The position numbers and the translations under genes are program-made. The notes below the pieces were generated by a model, which made no database searches, was not told the origin of the DNA, and saw only the letters and a program-made list of their open reading frames with translations. A DNA stretch of 37,370 nt from NCBI GenBank assembly GCA_018713005.1, contig DVFX01000018.1, positions 1 to 37,370 of the forward strand. The letters run 5' to 3'. This DNA is from Scatomorpha gallistercoris (GTDB lineage: Bacteria; Bacillota; Clostridia; Oscillospirales; Oscillospiraceae). Within the stretch, counting starts at the first letter, position 1. Each line of letters starts with the position of its first letter. Below are positions 1-6,649 of the stretch, piece by piece.

Positions 1-2
1 CT

Positions 3-130
3 CGCCGCATGTGCGGCGCGGCCTGCATCGCAGGCCCTGCCATCAGTGTAACAACGCCGAAATGCTTTGCTGCGCAAAGCGATGCGCACAGCGCACGGCG
101 CGCCCCGCGCGCAATTTCGGCGTTATTATA
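3..130 (-). promoter_or_regulatory. Hairpin-rich edge region with a probable minus-strand promoter
   Basis: No gene is visible here. Perfect hairpins lie at 3-9/12-18, 21-26/30-35 and 64-70/74-80. An 11-bp inverted repeat (AACGCCGAAAT, 53-63 and 114-124) encloses the last of these. On the minus strand a TATAAT preceded by TGG (extended -10) lies at 125-130, so a minus transcript would start directly at the long stem and run off the left edge. I infer the promoter and structured leader of a gene outside the window. No -35 is convincing. A GC-rich intergenic repeat element is an equally fair reading. Confidence 0.35.
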
Positions 131-162
131 CCACATCGCGCGGGAAGGATAAAGCCCGGGCG

Positions 163-903
163 TCAGCCCTTCTTCGGGCGGCGGCGCTGCTCCAGCTCGC
201 TGCGCACTTCGGCGAGATAGTCGCCCAGCTCGCGCGAGGATTTGAAGGGCTGGAAGAAGTGGCTGCGCTCGTGACGACGGTCGCGGTCGGCGCGGATTTG
301 CGCCTTGAGGCGTTCGTAGCGCACGACGACGTCGTTCTCCTCGGCGTATTTCTTGAGCTTGGCGACCAGCTGCGTGGAGTGCACGACGTCGATTATAAAC
401 ACGCCGTAGAAGAAGCCGATGACGAAGGAGAAGGCAAGGTTGCGCGACAGCCAGGCGATGGAATCGAGTATGTAGGGGTGTATGGCGAAGTAGTAGACCG
501 CGACCAGCGCCGCCCAGGCCAGGGAGAACTTCGGACAGATGATGCCCTGTATGTTGCCCCACTGGCCGCTGTAGTCCCAGAGCCTGACCTTGAGCACCTT
601 CAGGCTCAGGATACCGGCTGCGTACTCTATCACGGTCATGGCCACGGCTCCGGTTATAAACAGCAGCGCCCGCGTCCAAAAGACGCTCTCAATGACGCTG
701 TATTTCTCCAGCGAGACGATGAGGTACATCGCGCACAGGCCCAGCCCGTAGAGCGGCACATACGGCCCCGTGCAGAAGCCGGGGTTTATCCACTTGCGCT
801 CCGGGTTGGCCGAGGAGAAGAAACGGCGAAAAAAGAGCTCGAGCACCCAGCCGGTGATCGAGCCCATAAAAAAGAGGAATGAAAGCGTTAACAGTTGACT
901 CAT
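163..903 (-). CDS. Putative ABC-transporter-type membrane protein (CmpB/DUF1113-like)
   Basis: A 246-aa polytopic membrane protein. The N-terminal two thirds holds about five hydrophobic segments, with the motif WxxPGFCTGPYVPLYGLG near residue 40 and WDYSGQWGNIQG near residue 115. Both are typical of the family annotated as 'putative ABC transporter permease' (PF06541, ABC_trans_CmpB). No transport substrate is known for the family. The C-terminal about 60 residues are charged, basic and probably cytoplasmic. The open frame extends to a GTG at 912, but the ATG at 903 sits 5 nt after a GGGTGG ribosome binding site and is preferred. The next gene upstream on the same strand starts 292 bp away, so the two could be co-transcribed. 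Family assignment is fairly sure; function is not. Confidence 0.75.
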   Translation of the reverse strand: MSQLLTLSFLFFMGSITGWVLELFFRRFFSSANPERKWINPGFCTGPYVPLYGLGLCAMYLIVSLEKYSVIESVFWTRALLFITGAVAMTVIEYAAGILSLKVLKVRLWDYSGQWGNIQGIICPKFSLAWAALVAVYYFAIHPYILDSIAWLSRNLAFSFVIGFFYGVFIIDVVHSTQLVAKLKKYAEENDVVVRYERLKAQIRADRDRRHERSHFFQPFKSSRELGDYLAEVRSELEQRRRPKKG

Positions 904-925
904 CCGTACCACCCTTTACCCGATG

Positions 926-1195
926 TTATGCCGCAGCGCGCCCCGTGCCGAGAGCAGAGCCCTCGGCGGGGTAGCTTTCTACGGGGATGGGCTCGAAGCT
1001 CATACCGGGTACTTCGCCGCTCTCGGCGTCCACATAGCAGGTGTAGCGCAGCTCGTCGGCGGTGAACTCCACGACCCAGTATCCGTCCTCAAGCGTCTCG
1101 CTGAAAGCGCTGGCCTTCTCCAGGCCGGCTTCGCGCAGGGCGCACTCACGGGCGAGCATGGAATCTATCTTGGTATTGTAAGTGTTGTTAGTCAT
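926..1195 (-). CDS. Small PepSY-like domain protein
   Basis: An 89-aa protein without signal peptide or membrane segment. The middle part (about residues 35-65) reads as a PepSY-type beta hairpin: a YWVVEF strand, then YTCYVDAESGEV, like the propeptide/PepSY pattern of a strand followed by V-D-x-x-t-G-e-v. PepSY domains usually occur in secreted inhibitors or membrane proteins, so a stand-alone cytoplasmic form is of unknown role. The start is an ATG with AGGAG 8-9 nt upstream (1205-1209). A minus-strand -10-like TATATT lies at 1231-1236. The membrane-protein gene follows 22 bp downstream on the same strand. Domain assignment is by pattern only. Confidence 0.6.
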   Translation of the reverse strand: MTNNTYNTKIDSMLARECALREAGLEKASAFSETLEDGYWVVEFTADELRYTCYVDAESGEVPGMSFEPIPVESYPAEGSALGTGRAAA

Positions 1196-1284
1196 TTTGT
1201 TTAGCTCCTTTAATGTTTTGTTGTGAGTTAAATATAACGCGCAAACATTAAAGTAACGTTAAAAGAAAAAGAAAAAATTTTAAA

Positions 1285-1541
1285 CAAAAAGAAAATCCAC
1301 CCGATCCGTCACTCGGGTGGATTCCTTTCGCGTCTTTTCCGGCGCGCCCTTGGCGCGGGGCCTCGGGTATCCCGGCAAGGGGGGAGCCGGGGTTATCCGG
1401 GCGTCAAGCCGGACAGCATTTGAGGGGGGAGCTCCGGGGGATGGGGGATCCCCCGGAGCGGTGTCCCGACGGTGGGGGGATGTCGGGACTTATAAAAGAG
1501 AGGGGAAAAAGAGGTGTGCCGACGGCTTCCTGCCGTCTACG
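1285..1541 (-). ncRNA. Candidate small RNA with C-rich hairpin loops
   Basis: Between uraA and the PepSY gene a minus-strand transcript is predicted. A possible promoter (ATGACT at 1571-1576, 17 nt, TATTAT at 1548-1553) would start it near 1541, and the terminator at 1294-1323 would end it. Inside are three perfect hairpins: 1521-1526/1532-1537 with loop AGGAA, 1463-1470/1482-1489 with loop ATCCCCCCACC, and 1431-1441/1449-1459 with loop TCCCCCA. Repeated UCCCC in exposed loops is a hallmark of Firmicutes regulatory RNAs such as RsaA and RsaE, which pair with G-rich ribosome binding sites. No protein-like reading frame fits. A structured intergenic repeat is the alternative. This unit also accounts for most of the 541-bp gene-free stretch 1196-1736. 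Confidence 0.4.
1294..1323 (-). terminator. Strong intrinsic terminator on the minus strand
   Basis: A perfect 11-bp stem (1294-1304 with 1313-1323, 8-nt loop) is followed on the minus strand by TTCTTTTTG and more T-rich sequence. On plus the stem is not followed by T. It would end a transcript arriving from higher coordinates, where no minus-strand protein gene is seen. Confidence 0.8.
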
Positions 1542-1641
1542 GTGCTTATAATACAGGGTAAAAATTAACGAGTCATTAGAATAATATGAGCAAAACATGA
1601 ACTTGTGTGAAATATCTTTGAACAAACGGTGAATGACGCCC

Positions 1642-1670
1642 TTGACGTACCCATGTGAGGCATTTATAAT
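1642..1670 (+). promoter_or_regulatory. Sigma-A promoter of uraA
   Basis: TTGACG (1642-1647), a 17-nt spacer and TATAAT (1665-1670). The start is near 1677, giving a 60-nt leader with a small GTGCG/CGCAC stem (1681-1685 with 1699-1703). I do not recognise a riboswitch or PyrR site in it. Confidence 0.85.
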
Positions 1671-1736
1671 GTACAAGGTTGTGCGTCGGAAAAGGGAGCG
1701 CACGGCATAACACAGTATAAAGAGAGAGGTAGAGGC

Positions 1737-3101
1737 ATGAACAAAAAGAACATAGGTTCAGAGCCAATTTACGACGCCAGGGCGCTGGGCGCGCCCAGGA
1801 TGTTTGTGCTTGGCGTCCAGCACATGTTTGCCATGTTCGGCGCGACGGTGCTGGTTCCGACGCTGACGGGCCTGTCGGTCAGCGTGACGCTGCTCTTCGC
1901 GGGCATCGGTACGCTGCTGTTCCACCTGCTGGCCAAGGGCAAGGTACCCGCGTTTTTGGGCTCCAGCTTCGCGTTCATAGGCGGCTACGCGGCCGTGGCG
2001 CCCATGCTGCCGGACGCGGCCGGAAATCTGACGGTGCCGAACACCGAACTGCTGCCCTACGCCTGCTTCGGCGTGGCCTGCGCGGGCCTGGTGTACCTGG
2101 TGCTCGCCGCGGCCTTCAAGGCCTTCGGCGTCAGGCGCGTCATGCGCTTCTTCCCGCCAATCGTAACCGGCCCCATAATTATTTCCATCGGCCTTTCCCT
2201 CTCTTCCAGCGCGGTGAACAACTGCCAGGCCAGCTGGCCGGTGGCCCTCGTCGCCATCGGCGTCGTCCTGGTCTGCAACATCTGGGGCAAGGGCATGATC
2301 AAGATAATACCCATACTGCTCGGCGTCATCGCCAGCTACGTCGTAGGCGCGCTCGCCGGCCAGGTGGACTTCACCGCCGTGCGCGAGGCGCCATGGATAG
2401 GCCTCCCCGTGGTGTGGGACGAGACAGTGTTCGGTATCTTCGACGGGGAATTTGACGCGGCCCTGCTGCTCACCGCCGCGATTACCATAGTCCCCATCTC
2501 CCTGGCCACCGTGGTCGAGCACATCGGCGACATGTGCGCCATTTCCTCGACCTGCGAGCGCAACTACATTGAGGACCCCGGCCTGCACCGCACCCTCATG
2601 GGCGACGGCCTGGCCACCAGCCTTGCGGCGCTCTTCGGCGCTCCCGCCAACACCACCTACGGCGAGAACACCGGCGTCCTGGCGCTCAGCCGCGTCTACG
2701 ACCCTCGCGTCATCCGAATAGCCGCTGTGCTGGCCATCGTCGTCAGCTTCTGCCCGAAGTTCGCTGAGCTTGTCCACGCCATGCCCACGGCGACAATAGG
2801 CGGCGTGTCACTGGTGCTATACGGCATGATAAGCGCCGTCGGCGTGCGCAACGTGGTTGAGAACCGCGTGGACTTCACCAAGAGCCGCAACGTCATCATA
2901 GCCGCGCTCATCCTCGGCCTGGCCATCGGCATCACCTACTCCGAGGCGGGCAGCATCCACATAGCCGGCGACGTCAGCTTCTCCGGCCTTGCCACCGCCG
3001 CCATAGTCGGCATCCTGCTCAACGCAGTGCTGCCCGGCAAGGACTACGAGTTCGGCTCCGACATTCAGGGCGATACCAGCGTTGACTTCACGCTGAAATA
3101 A
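1737..3101 (+). CDS. uraA: Uracil permease (NCS2 family)
   Basis: A 454-aa integral membrane uracil:proton symporter of the nucleobase-cation-symporter-2 family, at the usual length with about 14 membrane segments. The two family glutamates are visible in VVEHIGD (about residue 262) and in the signature NTTYGEN (about residue 307). NTTYGEN marks the UraA/PyrP branch rather than the xanthine/urate branch. The N-terminal QHMFAMFGATVLVP is also typical. The gene has its own promoter and terminator and stands alone. It would feed exogenous uracil into UMP salvage. The ATG follows a GAGAGGT-type ribosome binding site. Uracil specificity is inferred from the signature; related permeases can take xanthine. 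Confidence 0.93.
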   Translation: MNKKNIGSEPIYDARALGAPRMFVLGVQHMFAMFGATVLVPTLTGLSVSVTLLFAGIGTLLFHLLAKGKVPAFLGSSFAFIGGYAAVAPMLPDAAGNLTVPNTELLPYACFGVACAGLVYLVLAAAFKAFGVRRVMRFFPPIVTGPIIISIGLSLSSSAVNNCQASWPVALVAIGVVLVCNIWGKGMIKIIPILLGVIASYVVGALAGQVDFTAVREAPWIGLPVVWDETVFGIFDGEFDAALLLTAAITIVPISLATVVEHIGDMCAISSTCERNYIEDPGLHRTLMGDGLATSLAALFGAPANTTYGENTGVLALSRVYDPRVIRIAAVLAIVVSFCPKFAELVHAMPTATIGGVSLVLYGMISAVGVRNVVENRVDFTKSRNVIIAALILGLAIGITYSEAGSIHIAGDVSFSGLATAAIVGILLNAVLPGKDYEFGSDIQGDTSVDFTLK

Positions 3102-3138
3102 AAAACAGAGACGGGCTCGTCCGGCCCGTCTCTGTTTT
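3102..3138. terminator. Bidirectional terminator between uraA and queT
   Basis: A 14-bp perfect stem (3102-3115 with 3125-3138, 9-nt loop) with A/T arms serves both converging genes. It begins at the uraA stop codon. Confidence 0.9.
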
Positions 3139-3150
3139 ATCTCAATCCAT

Positions 3151-3666
3151 TTACACACTTGCCAGCTGCATGAAGGCTCTGCTGCGCGGCAGGAGCTTCA
3201 TGAGGGGCAGGCCGATGATGAACATGACCCCGGCTTCCTCGACGGCGAGCTGCAGCATGCTGAGCGGCAGCGCGCTCCAGAAAGCGCCGGTGCTGTAGGC
3301 AATCACCGCGCCGACGATGGGCGCGTTCCAGAGCACCGGCATGAAGCAGACGAGGATGCAGCGCGTGAAGCTCAGCGGCTGGGTCTGGTTTTTGGCAAGC
3401 GCCGCTATGCACAGCCCGGCGCCCAGCGTGGCAAGGGAGCCGAAGACTATGTCGATGATGCCGTAGCCTCCGAACAGGTTTGCCAGCGCACAGCCTATCC
3501 ATAGACCCCACGCGCTCACCGGTACGAAGGCGGGCAGTATGCAAAGCGCCTCCGACACGCGGAACTGGGCGACGGTGAAGGATATCGGAGCCAGAAACAA
3601 GGTCAGCGCGCAGTATGCGGCGCCGACGACCGCGGCGAAGGCGAGATTTCTCGGTGTGAATTTCAT
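3151..3666 (-). CDS. queT: Queuosine-precursor ECF transporter S component QueT
   Basis: A 171-aa protein with about five to six membrane segments, matching the QueT family (PF06177) in length. These are the substrate-binding S components of energy-coupling-factor transporters. Visible pattern: APISFTVAQFRVSEALCILPAF near residue 26 and GLWIGCALANLFGG near residue 54. QueT is thought to import a queuosine precursor (preQ1 or preQ0) and needs the shared EcfA/A'/T module encoded elsewhere. The ATG at 3666 follows GGAGG by 8 nt. Next upstream on the same strand is queH, which completes queuosine synthesis in tRNA, so the pair form a salvage unit. A structured leader separates them. Confidence 0.9.
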   Translation of the reverse strand: MKFTPRNLAFAAVVGAAYCALTLFLAPISFTVAQFRVSEALCILPAFVPVSAWGLWIGCALANLFGGYGIIDIVFGSLATLGAGLCIAALAKNQTQPLSFTRCILVCFMPVLWNAPIVGAVIAYSTGAFWSALPLSMLQLAVEEAGVMFIIGLPLMKLLPRSRAFMQLASV

Positions 3667-3810
3667 GGTGAATAACCTCCCATTTTGGTTTTGACTTGGG
3701 TGGTCGGTACCGCACGGAACCGGCCAATCAGACTGCGTTTAACAGAGAAGCCTTGCGCAGCCAGGGTATAACCCTAATCAGTGCGGGGTTGGAGACCGCA
3801 GGGTTATTGA
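3667..3810 (-). promoter_or_regulatory. Structured queT leader, possible preQ1-type riboswitch
   Basis: The 191-nt gap between queH and queT folds into two similar hairpins on the minus strand. The first has outer stem 3800-3807/3768-3775 and inner stem 3796-3799/3783-3786, with a 3' bulge ending CTGATT. The second has inner stem 3756-3760/3733-3737, again followed by TCTGATT before a GGCC outer strand (about 3722-3725). Nearer the gene, AACC can pair with the GGTT of the ribosome binding site. PreQ1-III riboswitches are known before queT in this bacterial group, but I could not match the consensus by eye, so the class is open. Confidence 0.45.
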
Positions 3811-3857
3811 GTTTTATGGCGGGACAGATAAACGCCGTCCCTGTTTTGGCGCGGCTG

Positions 3858-4451
3858 CTACCGCGCCTTGGAGTACAGGCAGCCGCAGTAGTCCTGACGG
3901 TACAGTCCGTACTCATTCGAGAGCTCTATGCTGCGTTTGTAACCGTTGCGCTTTTTGAAGTCGCCGGGCAGCCACTTTACGCCGTACTTGGCGCAGATTT
4001 CGTACCCGAGCGCGTTTATGCGCTGCGCGTCCTTGTGCGGCGACACGCTGAGCGTGGTGCAGCAGTATTCGCACTCAAGCCGGGCCGCTTCGCGCGCAGC
4101 GAAGTCAAGCCGGAGCCGGAAGCACTCGGTGCACCTGGCGCCGCCCTCGGGCTCGCTCTCAAGCCCGGCGACGGCTGCGTTGTAGGCCTCGCCGTCGTAG
4201 CCGCATTCGGCCAGAGTGACGCCTGGAATGTGCTCGAGCACCAGCTTCTGGTTTTCCAGCCGCTTGTCGTACTCGCTGCGCGGCTGGATGTTGGGGTTGT
4301 AGTAGCTCAGATACACCTCAAAATACTGCGTCAGGTATTCAAGCACATAGCTGGAGCAGGGGCCGCAGCAGGAGTGCAGCAGCAGCGTGGGCCGGCCCTC
4401 CAGGCGGGAAACTATCTTGTCGAGTTCAAGCTGATAATTAACTTTGTTCAC
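3858..4451 (-). CDS. queH: Epoxyqueuosine reductase QueH
   Basis: A 197-aa protein of the QueH (DUF208) family, which reduces epoxyqueuosine to queuosine in tRNA, the last step of the pathway and a non-homologous replacement for cobalamin-dependent QueG. Visible are the N-terminal HSCCGPCSSY (about residues 26-35), YYNPNI, RCTEC (about residue 106), YCCTTLSVSPHK and the C-terminal YCGCLYS. The paired cysteines bind the iron-sulfur cluster and the second metal site. The start is a GTG with a weak GGGGA about 8 nt upstream; no ATG fits better. It is divergent from the dCMP deaminase gene and upstream of queT. Length is normal for the family. Confidence 0.95.
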   Translation of the reverse strand: MNKVNYQLELDKIVSRLEGRPTLLLHSCCGPCSSYVLEYLTQYFEVYLSYYNPNIQPRSEYDKRLENQKLVLEHIPGVTLAECGYDGEAYNAAVAGLESEPEGGARCTECFRLRLDFAAREAARLECEYCCTTLSVSPHKDAQRINALGYEICAKYGVKWLPGDFKKRNGYKRSIELSNEYGLYRQDYCGCLYSKAR

Positions 4452-4480
4452 TTGACTTATCCCCGCTTTACCCGTAAAAT
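4452..4480 (+). promoter_or_regulatory. Sigma-A promoter of the dCMP deaminase gene
   Basis: TTGACT (4452-4457), 17 nt, TAAAAT (4475-4480), leading into a very short leader with CGGAGG at 4492-4497. Confidence 0.75.
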
Positions 4481-4505
4481 AGTGCTGATATCGGAGGTAA
4501 ACGCC

Positions 4506-5000
4506 ATGAAAGACAACCGAACCAGCAAAATTGACTACTACCTCGGCATAGCCGACGCCGTTCTCGGGCGCTCAACCTGCATGCGCCGCATGTACGGCGC
4601 AATCATCGTGCGCAACGACGAGATAATCTCGACGGGCTACAACGGCGCGCCTCGCGGCAGGAAGAACTGCTCCGAGCTGGGTTACTGCACGCGAGAGGAT
4701 TTGGGCATCCCGTCCGGGGAGCGCTACGAGCTGTGCCGCAGCGTCCACGCCGAGGCGAACGCCATTATCTCCGCCGCGCGCCGCGACATGCTCGGCGGCA
4801 CGCTCTATCTTGTGGGCCGCGACGCCAAGAGCGGCGAGCTTCTGCACGACACGATGCCCTGCTCGATGTGCAAGCGCCTCATCATCAACGCGGGCATAAC
4901 CCAGGTTGTCGTGCGCACCGGCCCGGACGCATACAACGTCATCCACGTCCGCGACTGGGTCACGAACGACGAGAGCGTGCCCAAGATACCGCAGCCGTAA
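4506..5000 (+). CDS. Deoxycytidylate (dCMP) deaminase
   Basis: A 164-aa zinc-dependent dCMP deaminase of the ComEB/Dcd type, which turns dCMP into dUMP for thymidylate synthesis. The zinc site is complete: HAEANAI (about residues 83-89, His ligand and catalytic Glu) and PCSMCKRLI (about residues 119-127, two Cys ligands). TGYNGAPRG near residue 44 is the substrate-loop motif of the family. The frame is open far upstream, but the ATG at 4506 has CGGAGG 8 nt before it and gives the usual length; the upstream part runs antisense through queH. The gene stands alone between its own promoter and a terminator. Confidence 0.93.
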   Translation: MKDNRTSKIDYYLGIADAVLGRSTCMRRMYGAIIVRNDEIISTGYNGAPRGRKNCSELGYCTREDLGIPSGERYELCRSVHAEANAIISAARRDMLGGTLYLVGRDAKSGELLHDTMPCSMCKRLIINAGITQVVVRTGPDAYNVIHVRDWVTNDESVPKIPQP

Positions 5001-5106
5001 TCAATTCAGCGGCGGGAAGAGCCGCGTGTACGGCATTTATTCCGGCAGCGGCCTCGAGGACTGCGTCCGCGGGCTGCTGTCCCAGAGCTGACGGACTATC
5101 ATCTTA

Positions 5107-5137
5107 AAAAGGGCTCCCCCGCGGGGGGAGCCCTTTT
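5107..5137. terminator. Bidirectional terminator
   Basis: A 14-bp perfect stem (5107-5120 with 5124-5137, loop GCG) with AAAA/TTTT ends serves the dCMP deaminase gene on plus and rpsR on minus. Confidence 0.92.
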
Positions 5138-5159
5138 ACGCTTTTACTTTGCTTCCCGC

Positions 5160-5396
5160 TCAGTCGGTGACGTAGGGGAGCAGGGCGATCTGACGGGCGC
5201 GCTTGATGGCCTCGGTCAGCTCGCGCTGATGCATGGCGCAGGTGCCGGTAGTGCGGCGGGGAAGGATCTTGCTGCGCTCGCTCATGAACTTGCGGAGCTT
5301 GGCGGAATCCTTGTAGTCGATGTATGCGACCTTATCGACGCAGAACTGGCATACCTTTTTGCGCTTGCGACCCTTATTCTTGTTATCGAAAGCCAA
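5160..5396 (-). CDS. rpsR: 30S ribosomal protein S18
   Basis: A 78-aa basic protein with the S18 pattern: an N-terminal KKVCQFC, then IDYKDSAKLRKFMSERSKILPRRTTG and the C-terminal IKRARQIALLPY. It binds 16S rRNA together with S6 in the platform of the small subunit. It is the last gene of the conserved rpsF-ssb-rpsR operon. The start codon is TTG, set by AGGAGG 8 nt upstream (5405-5410). A CxxC pair (residues 16 and 19) suggests a zinc-binding S18 form. Confidence 0.97.
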   Translation of the reverse strand: MAFDNKNKGRKRKKVCQFCVDKVAYIDYKDSAKLRKFMSERSKILPRRTTGTCAMHQRELTEAIKRARQIALLPYVTD

Positions 5397-5522
5397 AGGT
5401 AGTACCTCCTTATAAGTTTAGTAACGCTGGGTTAATACGCATCTCACAGGCGTCACCGTAAGGTGAACGTGCGGCGGATACGCAGCAGATGGCGTGCGGG
5501 CTCACTGCGGAGCCGCCTGCCT

Positions 5523-6119
5523 TTAGAACGGCAGCTCGCCGTCGCCGTCGTCGAGCTCGGAGAAGGCCGAGCCGCCGGAGGGGGCGTCGTTGCCGCGGGA
5601 GGAGTTGCGGGACGAGTAGCCGGAATTTCCGCCGTAACCGCCGCCGTAATTGCTGTTTCCTCCGCCGTAGCCGTTGTCGCGGCTGTTGTTATAGCCGTTG
5701 TCGCGGCTGTTGTTATAGCCGTTATCGCGGCCGGAGTAGCTGTTGTTCCCGCCGTAACTGTTGTCGCGGCCGCCGTAATTGTCACGGCTGTCGCCGTCAC
5801 GGCGCGCGCTTTCGCCAAAGTATACATTGTCGGCGACGACCTCGGCGCTGGTGCGCTTGTTGCCGTCCTTGTCCGTCCAGTCGCGCATCTGAAGGCGTCC
5901 GGAGACGACCATCATGCTGCCCTTGTGGAAATACTTGCTGACGAATTCTGCGGTCTGACGCCAGGCGACGATGTCTATGAAGTCGGTCTGACGGTCCTCG
6001 CCGCGGCCGAAGTCGCGGTCAACGGCAATGCGCATGCTTGCGACGGGTATCTGAGACTGCGTGTATCGCAGCTCGGGGTCCCGAGTCAGCCGTCCCATGA
6101 GGACGATGTGGTTGAGCAC
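5523..6119 (-). CDS. ssb: Single-stranded DNA-binding protein
   Basis: A 198-aa SSB. The OB fold occupies residues 1-105 (VLMGRLTRDPELRYT, TDFIDIVAWRQTAEF, KGSMMVVSGRLQMR). A long flexible linker rich in Gly, Asn, Ser, Tyr and Arg covers about 110-185, and the acidic tip DDGDGELPF at the end is the docking peptide for RecQ, PriA, RecG and other partners. The start is GTG at 6119, with the TAAACTCCTCC region (6121-6131) supplying the ribosome binding site. It lies between rpsF and rpsR, the standard Firmicutes order. The linker is partly built from repeats of about eight residues (GYNNSRDN). RecG, a known SSB-tip partner, is encoded a few kb away. Confidence 0.97.
   Translation of the reverse strand: MLNHIVLMGRLTRDPELRYTQSQIPVASMRIAVDRDFGRGEDRQTDFIDIVAWRQTAEFVSKYFHKGSMMVVSGRLQMRDWTDKDGNKRTSAEVVADNVYFGESARRDGDSRDNYGGRDNSYGGNNSYSGRDNGYNNSRDNGYNNSRDNGYGGGNSNYGGGYGGNSGYSSRNSSRGNDAPSGGSAFSELDDGDGELPF
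5670..5717 (-). repeat. 24-bp exact tandem repeat inside the ssb linker
   Basis: Two identical 24-bp units (5670-5693 and 5694-5717), with a third partial, one-mismatch copy from 5718. They encode the repeated linker octapeptide, so length changes by replication slippage would stay in frame. Confidence 0.9.
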
Positions 6120-6131
6120 TTAAACTCCTCC

Positions 6132-6428
6132 TTACTCGGGGCGCTTGGTGATAAGGCTGCGGATAACGCCGTCGGTTATGCCGAGGATACGGTCGAGCTC
6201 GGCCGGGAACTCCGGCGCACTGGTAAACTTGATAAGGACGTAGTAGCCCTCGCTGAGATAGTTGATTTCGTAGGCGAGCTTGCGCTTACCCATCTCCTCC
6301 ATCTCATCAAGCGTGCCGTTCTGCTCGACAAGCGTCTTGAATCTTTCGACGATAGCAGCGGTGTCCTCTTCGCTGAGGTCGGGACGAATGATGTACATCA
6401 CTTCGTACTTTTCGCTTGTTTTTGCCAT
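6132..6428 (-). CDS. rpsF: 30S ribosomal protein S6
   Basis: A 98-aa S6 protein: YEVMYIIRPDLSEEDTAAIVERF at the N-terminus, GKRKLAYEI near residue 47 and YYVLIKFTS near residue 62, with normal length. It forms a heterodimer with S18 (rpsR, same operon) on 16S rRNA. The ATG follows a perfect AAGGAGGTG (spacing 6). It is the first gene of the operon and is preceded by a promoter and a leader hairpin that may let the S6:S18 complex repress its own mRNA, as known in other bacteria. Confidence 0.97.
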   Translation of the reverse strand: MAKTSEKYEVMYIIRPDLSEEDTAAIVERFKTLVEQNGTLDEMEEMGKRKLAYEINYLSEGYYVLIKFTSAPEFPAELDRILGITDGVIRSLITKRPE

Positions 6429-6453
6429 TTGAGCACCTCCTTCTGGACTGATG

Positions 6454-6472
6454 GCCCGCTAATCCTGCGGGC
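6454..6472 (-). promoter_or_regulatory. rpsF leader hairpin, possible S6:S18 site
   Basis: A perfect GCCCGC/GCGGGC stem (6454-6459/6467-6472) with a 7-nt loop lies about 26 nt before the rpsF start, in the leader of the operon. The position suits the known S6:S18 autoregulatory element, but I did not match the full consensus. Confidence 0.35.
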
Positions 6473-6506
6473 AAGGATATTAACCCGATTCAAATCAGGC
6501 CTATCA

Positions 6507-6534
6507 ATTATACATGATATTTGGATTTTGTCAA
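6507..6534 (-). promoter_or_regulatory. Promoter of the rpsF-ssb-rpsR operon
   Basis: On minus: TTGACA (6529-6534), a 16-nt spacer and TATAAT (6507-6512). Both boxes are consensus, as expected of a ribosomal protein operon. Confidence 0.9.
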
Positions 6535-6598
6535 GCACATTTGCCTGAAAACGGCGAATAATCTCATCAAAGCGCGCGGCTCTAAATCCGCGCAAGGC

Positions 6599-6628
6599 AA
6601 AACGGCGGGCCGTGCGGCCCGCCGTTTT
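6599..6628 (-). terminator. Terminator of the flavodiiron protein gene
   Basis: A perfect 13-bp stem (6599-6611/6616-6628, 4-nt loop) ends in TTTTG on minus, 22 bp beyond the flavodiiron stop codon. Confidence 0.88.
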
Positions 6629-6649
6629 GGGACGGTTAACTCAATTGGT

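Noticed and set aside
1404..1703. A 99-codon minus-strand frame in the uraA upstream region
   Set aside because: It crosses the uraA promoter and perfect hairpins, has no ribosome binding site and reads as low-complexity; structured RNA explains the region better.
3696..4505. Upstream extension of the dCMP deaminase frame
   Set aside because: It runs antisense through queH and its leader; the ribosome binding site and promoter place the start at 4506.
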